Assembly: GCF_002812205.1 (NCBI RefSeq) | Contig: NZ_NPEA01000002.1 | Location: forward strand, 62,001-126,000 | Length of the DNA stretch: 64,000 bases | Reading direction: 5' to 3' | Source of the DNA: Leptospira neocaledonica | GTDB taxonomy: Bacteria; Spirochaetota; Leptospiria; Leptospirales; Leptospiraceae | Part shown: positions 38,482 through 47,480 of the stretch, in pieces | Numbering within the stretch: position 1 is the first letter of the stretch | How the letters are laid out: each line of letters begins with the position of its first letter | Made by a program: the position numbers and the translations under genes | Notes under the pieces: model-generated | Told to the model about the DNA's origin: nothing | Database searches by the model: none | Seen by the model: the letters and a program-made list of their open reading frames with translations, nothing else

Positions 38482-40995
38482 CTAGTTCGAAACCAATTCT
38501 TTTTTAGGCCAATCGACAGGACGTTTTTGTCCTCTTTCTTCGATGAAACGAACTGTAGGATCGGAATCTTCGCTGTTTATGAAATGTTTATATTTCTTTT
38601 GTTTTTCCGGATCATCGACTACGTCTTTCCATTCGCAAACATAGGTCCCGACAAGATTATTCATCTCTTCTTCCAAGGATTTGTTAATACCAAGTCTGTC
38701 GTTGATGATCACATCTTTCAGATATTCTATCCCGCCTTCCAGTTGTTCCAACCATGCAGAAGTTCTGACGAGTTTATCCGCTGTTCTGATATAGAACATC
38801 ATGAACCTATCAATGTATTTAACGCAGGTCTCTTCGTCTAAATCAGCAGCGAGAAGGATTGCGTGTTTAGGATTCACACCTCCGTTTCCACCAACATAAA
38901 GGTTCCAGCCTTTTTCAGTGGCGATAATTCCGAAGTCTTTGCCTCTTGCTTCCGCACATTCTCTGATACAACCTGAGACTGCAGATTTTAATTTATGAGG
39001 AGCTCTGATCCCTCTATATCTTTCTTCAATTCGGATTGCGAATGCAGTACTGTCTTGCACTCCGTATCTGCACCAAGTAGAACCCACGCAACTTTTTACG
39101 GTTCGCATCGCTTTACCATAAGCATGTCCGCTTTCGAAACCTTCTTCTACTAGATCTTTCCAGATGTCGGGAAGTTGTTCCATTTTCGCACCTAACAAAT
39201 CTATCCTTTGGCCACCGGTGATCTTGCAGTAAAGATCGTACTTCTTCGCAATCTGACCTATCACGATTAATTTATCCGGAGTGATCTCTCCACCGGGAAT
39301 ACGAGGAACGACAGAGTAAGTTCCACCTCTTTGGATATTAGCTAAATACTTATCATTGGTGTCTTGGATCTCTCTATACTTTTGGATCGGCTCGTTATAG
39401 ATACTCGCGATGATAGAAGCTACAGCAGGTTTACAAACCTCGCAACCGTTCCCCATTCCATGAGTGCGGATCATTTCTTCGAAGCTTCGGATCCCTTTAA
39501 CTTTTGCGATCTGGAATAATTCTTGTCTGGAATATTTAAAATGTTCGCAGACATGTTCCGTGACAACTTTGCCTTGCGCACGAAGTTCCTCTTTCAGGAT
39601 GGAATTCATCTGAGGAATACAACCACCACAGCCGGTTCCGGACTTAGTACATTCCTTTAAACCTTTCAGATCAGAACAAGCACCTGAACGGATCGCACCT
39701 AAAAGATCTCCTTTAGAAACATTATTGCAAGAACAGATCTTAGCATCATCTGGAAGTGAACCGAATGCCGAACCTTCTTCTGATGGAGTTCCTACAATCA
39801 AAGACTCAGGTTCGTCAGGAAGTTCTACATTATTTAAATAGAGGGTAAGAAGATTGGAGTATGCATCCGCATCTCCAACAAGGATTCCCCCTTTCAGTTT
39901 TTTGCCATCCGCAGAAAGTACTAATTTTTTATAAACGCCAGTGCGAGGATTCGTATAAGCGATAGGAAGATGTTCCGTTTGGCCTAACGCGTCTCCGAAA
40001 GAAGCAACATCTACTCCGATCAATTTTAATTTTGTAGAAAGATCGGAACCTGCGTAAGACTTTGTTTTTTGTCCAGGGCTACAAAGATTATAAGCGAGTA
40101 TTTCCGCCATTTCGTAACCTGGAGCGACAAGACCATAGATCATTCCTTTATGGAGGGCAACTTCTCCGATTGCGTACACTCCGTAAACATTAGTCCTTAA
40201 CTCATCATCTACAAGGATCCCGCCTCTTTGTCCGACCTCTATTCCAGAATTTTTTGCCAGTTCATCTCTGGGTCGGATACCTGCGGAGACAATCAACATC
40301 TCCACTTCTAAAACGGAACCATCTACGAAATCCAGCCCTTGAAAGCTTGAATCGCCTAATGCTTGTTTTGTTTCTTTATTTAAATGAATACGAACGCCTA
40401 AGGATTCGATCTTTGATTTTAGAACGGAAGAAGCGGCCTCGTCTAATTGTCTAGGCATTAAACGAGAAGCGAATTCTACTACATGACTTTCTTTTCCCAT
40501 GTCTAAGACTGCTTTAGCAGCTTCTAAACCTAATAAGCCCCCACCAAGTACTGCTACTTTGGAAACTTGTTTAGCGTAAGACATGATCTTTTCTAGATCT
40601 TCAATCGTGCGATAAACGAAGACACCTTGTTTATCCACGCCTTCGAAATTCGGAACAAAAGCAGAAGAACCGGTAGCAAGAACTAACTCATCAAAAGGTA
40701 ATTCAGTTCCGGCAGAAGTGATTACCTTTCTGGAAACTGTGTCTACAGAGATCGCAGGTTCCGAGAGTAATAATCGGATACCATTGGTCCTATACCAATC
40801 GGAAGGAGAAAGATAGAGAGAATCTGCGGATCTATTCGTGAAATATTCGGAAAGATGAACACGATCATAAGCTCTTCTAGGTTCTTCTCCTAAAATAGTT
40901 ACTTCAAATTTTTCTGTTCCACCATATTCTGCGATTTTTTCGGCGAATCTATGACCCACCATTCCATTTCCAAGAATTACTAACTTCCGTTTCAT
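38482..40995 (-). CDS. nirB: NADH-dependent nitrite reductase large subunit
   Basis: 837 residues, full length for NirB. FAD part: 'LVILGNGMVGHRFAEKI'. NADH part: 'VAVLGGGLLGLEAAKAVLDMG'. A BFD-like [2Fe-2S] domain follows: 'KICSCNNVSKGDL' and 'SGTGCGGCIPQM'. The sirohaem-Fe4S4 domain has its four ligands in 'SCVGSTWCRYG' and 'SGCIRECAEARGKDFG'. It reduces nitrite to ammonium in the cytoplasm. RBS AAGGAGAT precedes ATG 40995. narK lies 33 nt upstream on the same strand, so transcription from narK's sigma-54 promoter is likely. Confidence 0.96.
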   Translation of the reverse strand: MKRKLVILGNGMVGHRFAEKIAEYGGTEKFEVTILGEEPRRAYDRVHLSEYFTNRSADSLYLSPSDWYRTNGIRLLLSEPAISVDTVSRKVITSAGTELPFDELVLATGSSAFVPNFEGVDKQGVFVYRTIEDLEKIMSYAKQVSKVAVLGGGLLGLEAAKAVLDMGKESHVVEFASRLMPRQLDEAASSVLKSKIESLGVRIHLNKETKQALGDSSFQGLDFVDGSVLEVEMLIVSAGIRPRDELAKNSGIEVGQRGGILVDDELRTNVYGVYAIGEVALHKGMIYGLVAPGYEMAEILAYNLCSPGQKTKSYAGSDLSTKLKLIGVDVASFGDALGQTEHLPIAYTNPRTGVYKKLVLSADGKKLKGGILVGDADAYSNLLTLYLNNVELPDEPESLIVGTPSEEGSAFGSLPDDAKICSCNNVSKGDLLGAIRSGACSDLKGLKECTKSGTGCGGCIPQMNSILKEELRAQGKVVTEHVCEHFKYSRQELFQIAKVKGIRSFEEMIRTHGMGNGCEVCKPAVASIIASIYNEPIQKYREIQDTNDKYLANIQRGGTYSVVPRIPGGEITPDKLIVIGQIAKKYDLYCKITGGQRIDLLGAKMEQLPDIWKDLVEEGFESGHAYGKAMRTVKSCVGSTWCRYGVQDSTAFAIRIEERYRGIRAPHKLKSAVSGCIRECAEARGKDFGIIATEKGWNLYVGGNGGVNPKHAILLAADLDEETCVKYIDRFMMFYIRTADKLVRTSAWLEQLEGGIEYLKDVIINDRLGINKSLEEEMNNLVGTYVCEWKDVVDDPEKQKKYKHFINSEDSDPTVRFIEERGQKRPVDWPKKELVSN

Positions 40996-41028
40996 TTTAT
41001 CTATCTCCTTTTCCTTTTAGGAGCCGGC

Positions 41029-42243
41029 TTAAGCCGACTCCAACTCTAAGGATTCGTTTTTTCTATTTCTTTCCCAAACATACGTGTTCATCATGAATAG
41101 AAGGAAGGCGGATAACGCAACTACCACGGACAAGACTACGAATCCAATGGAGAAGGTTCCGGAAATCGCTTTCAAACTTCCTAATAGATTTGGTACGAAA
41201 AATCCTCCCAGACCTCCGAATGCTCCGATAAATCCTGTAATGATCCCGATCTCTTTACTGAATCTAAGAGGAACAAGTTGGAATACGGAACCATTCCCTA
41301 AACCTAAGAAGATCATTAAAGTGATGAAGATAGGAAGTATAACTCCTACTGCGGGGAGCCAAGAGATTGCGATCAGACAAGAAGCGACTCCTGCGAATAC
41401 TCCTAATAAAACAGTAACCCCGCCGAATTTATCGGAAAGATATCCGCCTATGGGGCGAACCAAACTTGCACCTAAGATACAATAAGATGTGTATAATCCA
41501 GTAGTAACCTTATCCACACCATATTGGTCATGGAAGAAGATAGGAAGAAAACTTGCTATACCTACGAATCCGCCGAACGTTACGCTATATAGCAAACAGA
41601 AGAATAAAGCGTCTCTGGATTTGATTGGTACTAAATATTGTTTTAAAGGTTTTTTGGAAATTGTTCCAGGACAATCTTTCGCAAAGATTAAGAAGAATAC
41701 GAAAGCAAAAGCTAAAGGAATAAGAGCAAGACCGAAAACAGCATGCCATCCGAAGTTTCTTGCAAGATCGGGAGCAAAGAACGTAGCGATCACAGATCCA
41801 CTGTTACCAGCACCTGCGATACCCATTACTAAGCCTTGGTATTCTTTAGGATACCATCTACTAGCTAAAGGAAGAGCTACTGCGAAACTTGCTCCAGCTG
41901 TTCCCAATAATAATCCAACAAGAATTACTTCAGGAAGAGTGTTCGCAAATTTCCAACCCAATAACAGGGTGATCATTGTCACACCCATTCCGCAAAGGCC
42001 GACGATCTTAGATCCATAACGATCAGAAAGTAACCCTAAAGGGATTCTCAATAATGTTCCTCCTAATAGAGGAACGGAAACCAACATACCCTTTTGAGCA
42101 GGGCCTAGTTTGAATTCTTCTGAAATAAAAACGCCTAAAGCAGCAAGCAGCATCCATACCATGAAGCTGAAGTCAAAGTACAGAAAGGAGCTCACGAGCG
42201 ATGGAAAGTGACCGATAGATACGAATTCACGAAATTTTTTCAT
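41029..42243 (-). CDS. narK: nitrate/nitrite transporter, MFS NNP family
   Basis: 404 residues with about 12 membrane spans. Both nitrate-signature regions are visible: 'GIAGAGNSGSVIATFFAP' in span 5 and 'GLGNGSVFQLVPLRF' with 'GFIGAFGGLGGFFVP' in spans 10-11. It would bring nitrate into the cell and may expel nitrite. RBS GGAG lies before ATG 42243. It is the first gene of narK-nirB-nirD-cobA and has a sigma-54 type promoter 46-62 nt upstream of the ATG. The symbol could equally be nasA-type nrtP. Confidence 0.9.
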   Translation of the reverse strand: MKKFREFVSIGHFPSLVSSFLYFDFSFMVWMLLAALGVFISEEFKLGPAQKGMLVSVPLLGGTLLRIPLGLLSDRYGSKIVGLCGMGVTMITLLLGWKFANTLPEVILVGLLLGTAGASFAVALPLASRWYPKEYQGLVMGIAGAGNSGSVIATFFAPDLARNFGWHAVFGLALIPLAFAFVFFLIFAKDCPGTISKKPLKQYLVPIKSRDALFFCLLYSVTFGGFVGIASFLPIFFHDQYGVDKVTTGLYTSYCILGASLVRPIGGYLSDKFGGVTVLLGVFAGVASCLIAISWLPAVGVILPIFITLMIFLGLGNGSVFQLVPLRFSKEIGIITGFIGAFGGLGGFFVPNLLGSLKAISGTFSIGFVVLSVVVALSAFLLFMMNTYVWERNRKNESLELESA

Positions 42244-42288
42244 TTAAAGCTCTCCGTTAACCGAGCAATATGCTCACATACAGCCTTA

Positions 42289-42305
42289 AGCAAAAGTCAT
42301 GCCAA
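42289..42305 (-). promoter_or_regulatory. sigma-54 promoter of narK
   Basis: On the minus strand TTGGCATGACTTTTGCT, with GG and GC separated by exactly 10 nt, matching the -24/-12 consensus TGGCACG-N4-TTGCW. Expected start near 42278, giving a leader of about 35 nt. Confidence 0.75.
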
Positions 42306-42437
42306 CTATTGAATACAATTTTTGAAAAAACTTATATTAAGATAGAATCATATAAAAAATTAGATTATGCCCTTCTTTTTCGAACACGTATTAAAAATCT
42401 TGGCTCTGGCGGACTAAATAGAAAGAACAAAATTGCT

Positions 42438-42488
42438 AGAAATTACGCATATATTGTACATGATGCTTAATTAAAATGCGTAATTTCT
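42438..42488. promoter_or_regulatory. 13-bp inverted repeat, candidate enhancer-binding site
   Basis: AGAAATTACGCAT (42438-42450) and ATGCGTAATTTCT (42476-42488) are perfect inverted copies with a 25-bp spacer. The centre lies about 118 bp from the predicted nasA start and about 185 bp from that of narK. It does not match the NtrC consensus TGCACY-N5-RGTGCA. Confidence 0.55.
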
Positions 42489-42553
42489 GAAGCAGCTCAT
42501 TTTTTATTTGGAAACGGTGCAGGTTTATACGAATCGTTTATAAAATTTTTGAA

Positions 42554-42570
42554 TTGGCATAAAAATTGCT
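42554..42570 (+). promoter_or_regulatory. sigma-54 promoter of nasA
   Basis: TTGGCATAAAAATTGCT, with GG (42556-42557) and GC (42568-42569) exactly 10 nt apart. Transcription would start near 42581, beside the GTG at 42582. Confidence 0.7.
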
Positions 42571-42581
42571 ATAAACTGGTT

Positions 42582-45500
42582 GTGAACACAGAAAACGGAT
42601 ATCGAAGTACCTGTTCTTACTGCGGAGTTGGATGCGGAGTATTGATCCAAAAGGAGAGTGAGACCAATTTTACGATCCAAGGGGATCCGGATCATCCTGC
42701 AAATAAAGGAATGCTCTGTTCCAAGGGGATGAATTTACATCATACCGTATTGGATAAGAGTGATAGGCTTTTGCATCCACTAGCAAGAAATCCTAAAACG
42801 GGAGAATTGCAAAAAATTGATTGGGATTCTGCGTTAGTAGAGATAGCTTCTCGTTTTAAAAATCTGATCAAAGAATACGGACCTGATTCGGTCGGCTTTT
42901 ATGTATCCGGACAATTATTGACGGAAGAATATTATGTGGTGAATAAACTCACCAAAGGTTTTTTAAATACAAATAATATAGATACCAACTCCAGACTGTG
43001 TATGAGCTCTGCAGTTGTAGGTTATAAAATGTCATTGGGCGAGGATAGTGTTCCTATCTCTTATGACGATATAGAGATTGCGGACTGTTTTTTGATTGCA
43101 GGTGCCAACCCCGCTTGGTGCCATCCTATTCTTTTCAGAAGAATAGAAGCTAGAAAAAATTCGGATCCGAATGTTAAGATCATCGTGGTAGATCCTAGAA
43201 AAACGGAAAGTTGTGAGAATGCAGACTTACATCTTCAGATTATACCCGGAACGGATATATTATTATTCAATGCAATTGCAAGAAGTCTGATCGAGACTGA
43301 TTCTTTAGATCCTGATTTTATTAAATCTCATACTGAAGGTTTTGAAGAATTAAAAGAAAAAGTATTTTCTATCAGCATGGAAGAATATGCGGACTCTTGC
43401 GGAGTTCCGGAAGAATCTATTCGAGAAGCGGCAAGTTTAATCTCGAATTCGAAAGGATTTCTAACTCTTTGGGCAATGGGATTGAACCAAAGTGTAGTAG
43501 GAGTAAATAAAAATTTAGCATTAATTAATCTGAATCTGATTACAGGCAAGATCGGTAAACCTGGATCCGGCCCGTTCTCCTTAACCGGACAACCGAATGC
43601 TATGGGTGGAAGAGAAGTAGGTGGCCTATGTAATCTTTTGCCTGCTCATAGAAATTTAGCAGATGAAAATCATAGAAAGGAAGTCGCGGATTTTTGGGGT
43701 GTGGAATCGATTCGGGATAAGCCTGGTTATTCTGCCACCGAGATGTTTGAAAATCTCAAAAACGGGAAGATGAAAGCCATTTGGATTGTTTGTACAAATC
43801 CAACTGTAAGTCTTCCTGATGCAAGAACGGTAGAAGCAGGGCTTAGAAATGCCGAACTAGTAGTTGTCCAAGATATTTCCAATCGTCATGAGTCCATTCC
43901 ATTTGCTCATTATGTTCTTCCCGCTGCAGGGTGGACGGAAAAACAAGGTACCATGACCAACTCCGACAGGAGAATAACGTATCTACCTAAAATTTTCAAT
44001 CCACCAGGAGACGCAAAGGCAGATACTTGGATACTCACAGAGTTTGCGGAGAAAATGGGATTTGGTTCTTCTTTCAATTATAAGAATGAAGAAGAAGTTT
44101 TTCTAGAACATTGTAAACTTACCAAAGGTACAAATCTAGATATCGCAGGTTTGGATTATTCTATCTTACAAGAAAGAAGATCCGTGCAATGGCCTTTTCC
44201 TTCCAAGGATCATATCGGAACTCCACGTTTATTTTCTGACGGAAAGTTTTATCGTCCGGGTGGAAGAGCAAAAATACATTCCGTAGAGCCGGAAGATAAT
44301 TCTGAAAAAACAAGCGAGAACTTTCCTTTAATTCTTACTACCGGCAGGATCAGAGACCAATGGCATACGATGACCCGTACAGGAAAGGTGAGAAAACTCA
44401 AAGAGCATAAAAAAGAACCTTATCTAGAGATCCATCCGATCGATGCAAAAGAAAGAGAGATTATAGAATCTCAGATCGTAGAAGTTAAAAACGAAAGAGG
44501 AAGTGTTCGAGTCAGAGCCACGATCACGGAAAGTATCCGACAAGGTACTGTATTTTTACCTATGCATTGGGGAAGAAAGAACGGGAACGACGAAGCAAGA
44601 GCGAATAATCTGACTAGTTCAAAGTTTGATCCCTTTTCCAAACAACCAGGTTTTAAAATATCCGCAGTGGAAGTTCTTCCTTATAAAAAACCAAAGGAAA
44701 AAATTCTTATCATCGGCGGAGGAAATGGAACTCTTGCATTCCTTAGAAAGTTTAGAGCCATCTCTCCTGAGGATGAGATCACTGTATTGTGTAAGGAAGA
44801 ATATCCCTTCTATAATCGTATTCTATTGCCTGATCTAATCAGCGGAGATAAACAATTCTCCCAATTGTCCGCGGTCAGTCCGGAAGAAATCGAATCTTGG
44901 AATATAGAAGTAAAGTCATCTATCTCTGTCTCAGAGGTACTTCCGGAAGGGAAGAAGGTCAGAGATTCCCAAGGTAATTTATATTCTTATAATAAACTGA
45001 TTATTGCAACAGGTAGTAGACCTTCTATCCCTAAATATATTCCGGAGAAGATGTTAGGAATCTTCAGTCTTCGTTCCAAAAACGATGCGGATCGAATCAA
45101 AGGATTTTTTGTTCCGAACACTCATGCATTGATTGTGGGGGGAGGATTATTAGGTCTAGAGCTCGCGGCCGCATTAAAATCCTTGCATGTAAATGTCACG
45201 GTCTTAGTTAGAACGGATCGATTGATGTCCAAACAGTTGGACGAGATCTCGGGAGAAATTTTAAGAAAAGAAGTAGAATCAAGAGGAATACAAATCTTAT
45301 TCGATACTGAGATTTCTAAAGTGTATGGAACAGAAAGATTAGAGAGCGTTAAGTTTAGAGACGGTTCCAGCATTCGCCCGGATGGAATTGTATTCGCAGT
45401 AGGCACAGTTCCAAATTTGGAGCTAGCAAAAGAAGCAGGGTTGAATTGTAAGTCCGGAATTTTAGTGAACGATTTCTTGCAATCAAGCGATCCTGATATT

Positions 45501-46094
45501 TATGCGATAGGAGAAGTTGCTGAACATTCTACAGGAATGTATGGAACGGTTGCCGCCACGGAAGAACAAGCTGAGTTTGCAGCTTGGCATATGTACGGAT
45601 ATAAGATTGGTTCATATTCTGGATCCATGCATTCTAATCTTCTAAAAATACCCGGTTTGGAATTGGTATCATTGAGATTGCCTGAGGTTCCGATGGACGA
45701 GGCAGGCCCTGAATACGAAGAGATAGTGTTCTTCGATAAAAGAAAGGGTCGCTATAAAAAATGTATTATTAAAGGAGATCGTTTGGTCGGAGCCATCTTG
45801 GTCGGTGACAAGTCTGAATTTTCGGAATTTAAGGCAATGATCTCTTCTGGAATTGAGTTGGGAGATAAGAGAGATAGACTATTGACCGGATCTTCTCCAC
45901 TTAAGCCTCCTATAGGCGCATTGGTTTGTTCTTGTAATGGTGTAGGAAAAGGTAATATAGAAGAAGAGATCCGTAATGGAGTTTGTGATCTTAAGACTAT
46001 TTCAGAAAAGACTGGGGCAGGAACCGGTTGTGGAAGTTGTAAACCCGAGATAATGAAAATTTTAAGAGAGACCGGAGCTATTGCCCCGGCTTAA
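42582..46094 (+). CDS. nasA: assimilatory nitrate reductase fused to NAD(P)H-dehydrogenase module
   Basis: About 1170 residues from GTG 42582; an in-frame TTG at 42549 lies inside the promoter and would precede transcription. N-terminal [4Fe-4S] ligands: 'CSYCGVGCGV' and 'GMLCSKG'. The molybdopterin domains follow ('TNSRLCMSSAVVGYK', 'LTGQPNAMGGREVGG', 'ILTTGRIRDQWHTMTRTGK'), ending near residue 680. From about 707 a second enzyme begins: 'KILIIGGGNGTLAFLRKF' (FAD) and 'HALIVGGGLLGLELAAAL' (NAD(P)H), as in NirB/NasC. A BFD-like [2Fe-2S] domain ends it ('VCSCNGVGKGN', 'GTGCGSCKPEI'). A single chain could thus take electrons from NAD(P)H to nitrate. RBS is poor. Confidence 0.93.
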   Translation: MNTENGYRSTCSYCGVGCGVLIQKESETNFTIQGDPDHPANKGMLCSKGMNLHHTVLDKSDRLLHPLARNPKTGELQKIDWDSALVEIASRFKNLIKEYGPDSVGFYVSGQLLTEEYYVVNKLTKGFLNTNNIDTNSRLCMSSAVVGYKMSLGEDSVPISYDDIEIADCFLIAGANPAWCHPILFRRIEARKNSDPNVKIIVVDPRKTESCENADLHLQIIPGTDILLFNAIARSLIETDSLDPDFIKSHTEGFEELKEKVFSISMEEYADSCGVPEESIREAASLISNSKGFLTLWAMGLNQSVVGVNKNLALINLNLITGKIGKPGSGPFSLTGQPNAMGGREVGGLCNLLPAHRNLADENHRKEVADFWGVESIRDKPGYSATEMFENLKNGKMKAIWIVCTNPTVSLPDARTVEAGLRNAELVVVQDISNRHESIPFAHYVLPAAGWTEKQGTMTNSDRRITYLPKIFNPPGDAKADTWILTEFAEKMGFGSSFNYKNEEEVFLEHCKLTKGTNLDIAGLDYSILQERRSVQWPFPSKDHIGTPRLFSDGKFYRPGGRAKIHSVEPEDNSEKTSENFPLILTTGRIRDQWHTMTRTGKVRKLKEHKKEPYLEIHPIDAKEREIIESQIVEVKNERGSVRVRATITESIRQGTVFLPMHWGRKNGNDEARANNLTSSKFDPFSKQPGFKISAVEVLPYKKPKEKILIIGGGNGTLAFLRKFRAISPEDEITVLCKEEYPFYNRILLPDLISGDKQFSQLSAVSPEEIESWNIEVKSSISVSEVLPEGKKVRDSQGNLYSYNKLIIATGSRPSIPKYIPEKMLGIFSLRSKNDADRIKGFFVPNTHALIVGGGLLGLELAAALKSLHVNVTVLVRTDRLMSKQLDEISGEILRKEVESRGIQILFDTEISKVYGTERLESVKFRDGSSIRPDGIVFAVGTVPNLELAKEAGLNCKSGILVNDFLQSSDPDIYAIGEVAEHSTGMYGTVAATEEQAEFAAWHMYGYKIGSYSGSMHSNLLKIPGLELVSLRLPEVPMDEAGPEYEEIVFFDKRKGRYKKCIIKGDRLVGAILVGDKSEFSEFKAMISSGIELGDKRDRLLTGSSPLKPPIGALVCSCNGVGKGNIEEEIRNGVCDLKTISEKTGAGTGCGSCKPEIMKILRETGAIAPA

Positions 46095-46096
46095 GA

Positions 46097-46111
46097 GTCC
46101 GCAATGCGGAC
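46097..46111 (+). terminator. hairpin after nasA, possible terminator
   Basis: GTCCGC-AAT-GCGGAC, 6-bp stem, 3 nt past the nasA stop. It lacks a T-run, so termination is uncertain. Confidence 0.35.
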
Positions 46112-46146
46112 AATAAGAACTTTCAAATTTTAGACGAAGAATAAGA

Positions 46147-46323
46147 TTACTCTATATCCAGATCTATATCGGGCTTTTCCGCGATAAAATCGTCTTGGGA
46201 GTAAATCACTTCCAAAACATCGTCCATCCAATCCGGGGCGCCGTCGAACAAAGTGTCCTTTGCCCGGTATTTTTCTATGATACGGCTGTGCTTGATGATT
46301 TGCTCTTTGGTGACTGCGTTCAT
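46147..46323 (-). CDS. small acidic protein of unknown function
   Basis: About 58 residues from ATG 46323 (MNAVTKEQIIKHSRIIEKYRA). The longer frame upstream contains a hydrophobic stretch but lacks an RBS. The C-terminus is strongly acidic (EKPDIDLDIE). No domain recognised. It stands alone, converging on nasA with ndk upstream behind a terminator. Coding status is likely but not certain. Confidence 0.5.
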   Translation of the reverse strand: MNAVTKEQIIKHSRIIEKYRAKDTLFDGAPDWMDDVLEVIYSQDDFIAEKPDIDLDIE

Positions 46324-46507
46324 ACTATTAGCTTCGGTCGAAACGGTGGTTTTATTTCGCCTACGTAGGAAAAATAGAGAAAGATATTTCCAAAAAGTAC
46401 AAGAAAAATTCGTTATAATCCGGATTTTTTTCTCCGACAAGAACGTCGGTCATAAGAACATCTTTATATAAAACAAATGTTAGGTTGTTGTATATTAGAA
46501 GATAATA

Positions 46508-46543
46508 ATAAAAAACCCGGTGGTCTTTTTAGGGACACCGGGT
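46508..46543 (-). terminator. terminator after ndk
   Basis: Stem ACCCGGTG (46515-46522) / CACCGGGT (46536-46543), perfect over 8 bp, followed by TTTTTATT on the minus strand. It ends the argG-coaD-ndk run. Confidence 0.85.
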
Positions 46544-46567
46544 CTATAAAAGAAAAGATCGGTTCTA

Positions 46568-46981
46568 TTAGAACAGTTCGTTTCCTTTGAAGAAGAAGCT
46601 GATCTCTAATGCAGCATTGTCATCTGAGTCCGAACCATGCACTGCATTTGCTTCTTTGCTTTCCGCAAATAGAGCTCTGATTGTGCCTGCTGCAGCTTCT
46701 TTAGGATCTGTAGCTCCGATCACGTCTCTCCAATGTTGAACCGCATTGTCTCTTTCCAAAGCAGCTGCAACAATCGGTCCGGAAGACATATAGCTGCAAA
46801 GATCGTTATAGAAGGGACGAGCTGAATGCACTTTATAGAATTGTTTTGCGTCTTCCAGGGAAAGTTTAAGGTATTTTAGTCCTAAAATTTTGAATCCTTC
46901 TTTTTCGATCCTTTGTAGGATATCGCCGACATGTTTGTTTTTCACTCCGTCGGGTTTGATCATGATAAATGTTCTAGCCAT
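46568..46981 (-). CDS. ndk: nucleoside diphosphate kinase
   Basis: 137 residues, normal length. '[20 protein letters not shown]' opens it, and the phospho-histidine is in '[12 protein letters not shown]'. It exchanges phosphate between nucleoside tri- and diphosphates. It lies 13 nt downstream of coaD, with RBS AAGGAA. A strong terminator follows. Confidence 0.96.
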   Translation of the reverse strand: MARTFIMIKPDGVKNKHVGDILQRIEKEGFKILGLKYLKLSLEDAKQFYKVHSARPFYNDLCSYMSSGPIVAAALERDNAVQHWRDVIGATDPKEAAAGTIRALFAESKEANAVHGSDSDDNAALEISFFFKGNELF

Positions 46982-46994
46982 TTTTATTCCTTAG

Positions 46995-47480
46995 TTACTT
47001 GTTGTATAATTTTTTAAGTAATGCTTTGCTAACGTGATCTGGTACCTGAGCGGATACATCTCTTCCATGCCTTGCCACTTCTTTTACGATGGTTGAAGAA
47101 ACAAATGAATAGTCGTTGGAGGACATCAGGAAGATGGTCTCCACTTCCGGAGCAAGCTTTTTGTTCATTAGAGAAATTGCATATTCGTAATCAAAGTCAG
47201 TGACCGCTCTGAGTCCTCTGATAATACTTTTAGCTCCTCTTTTGGTGCAATAGTCCACTGTCAGTCCTTCGAAAGTGTCTATTTCCAGATTGTCCCAACC
47301 TTTGGTTGCTTCTCTGATAAATTCTATTCTTTCTTCGATGGAAAAAAGAAAACTTTTATTGGAGTTTACCGCGACACCCACGATCACTTTATCGAATAGA
47401 CCTACTGATCTATGAAGAATATCTAAATGTCCTCTAGTTAAAGGATCGAAGGAGCCTGGATAAACAGCAATTCTTGTCAT
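46995..47480 (-). CDS. coaD: phosphopantetheine adenylyltransferase
   Basis: 161 residues. '[18 protein letters not shown]' holds the nucleotidyltransferase TxGH motif, and '[24 protein letters not shown]' and '[20 protein letters not shown]' complete the family pattern. It makes dephospho-CoA, the next-to-last step of CoA synthesis. It overlaps the argG stop by 4 nt (ATGA). Confidence 0.96.
   Translation of the reverse strand: MTRIAVYPGSFDPLTRGHLDILHRSVGLFDKVIVGVAVNSNKSFLFSIEERIEFIREATKGWDNLEIDTFEGLTVDYCTKRGAKSIIRGLRAVTDFDYEYAISLMNKKLAPEVETIFLMSSNDYSFVSSTIVKEVARHGRDVSAQVPDHVSKALLKKLYNK

Larger units (their letters stand above)
42244..42581. promoter_or_regulatory. divergent narK-nasA control region
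   Basis: 338 bp without a gene, holding two outward-facing -24/-12 promoters (42289-42305 minus and 42555-42571 plus) and a 13-bp inverted repeat in the middle. Confidence 0.65.

Noticed and set aside
41084..42019. Two plus-strand open frames antisense to narK
   Set aside because: Pro/Asn/Lys-rich translations that mirror the membrane-protein codons of narK; no RBS, no domain.
42549..42581. Earlier TTG start for nasA
   Set aside because: It would be encoded within the -24/-12 promoter and adds 11 residues with no likeness to the family.
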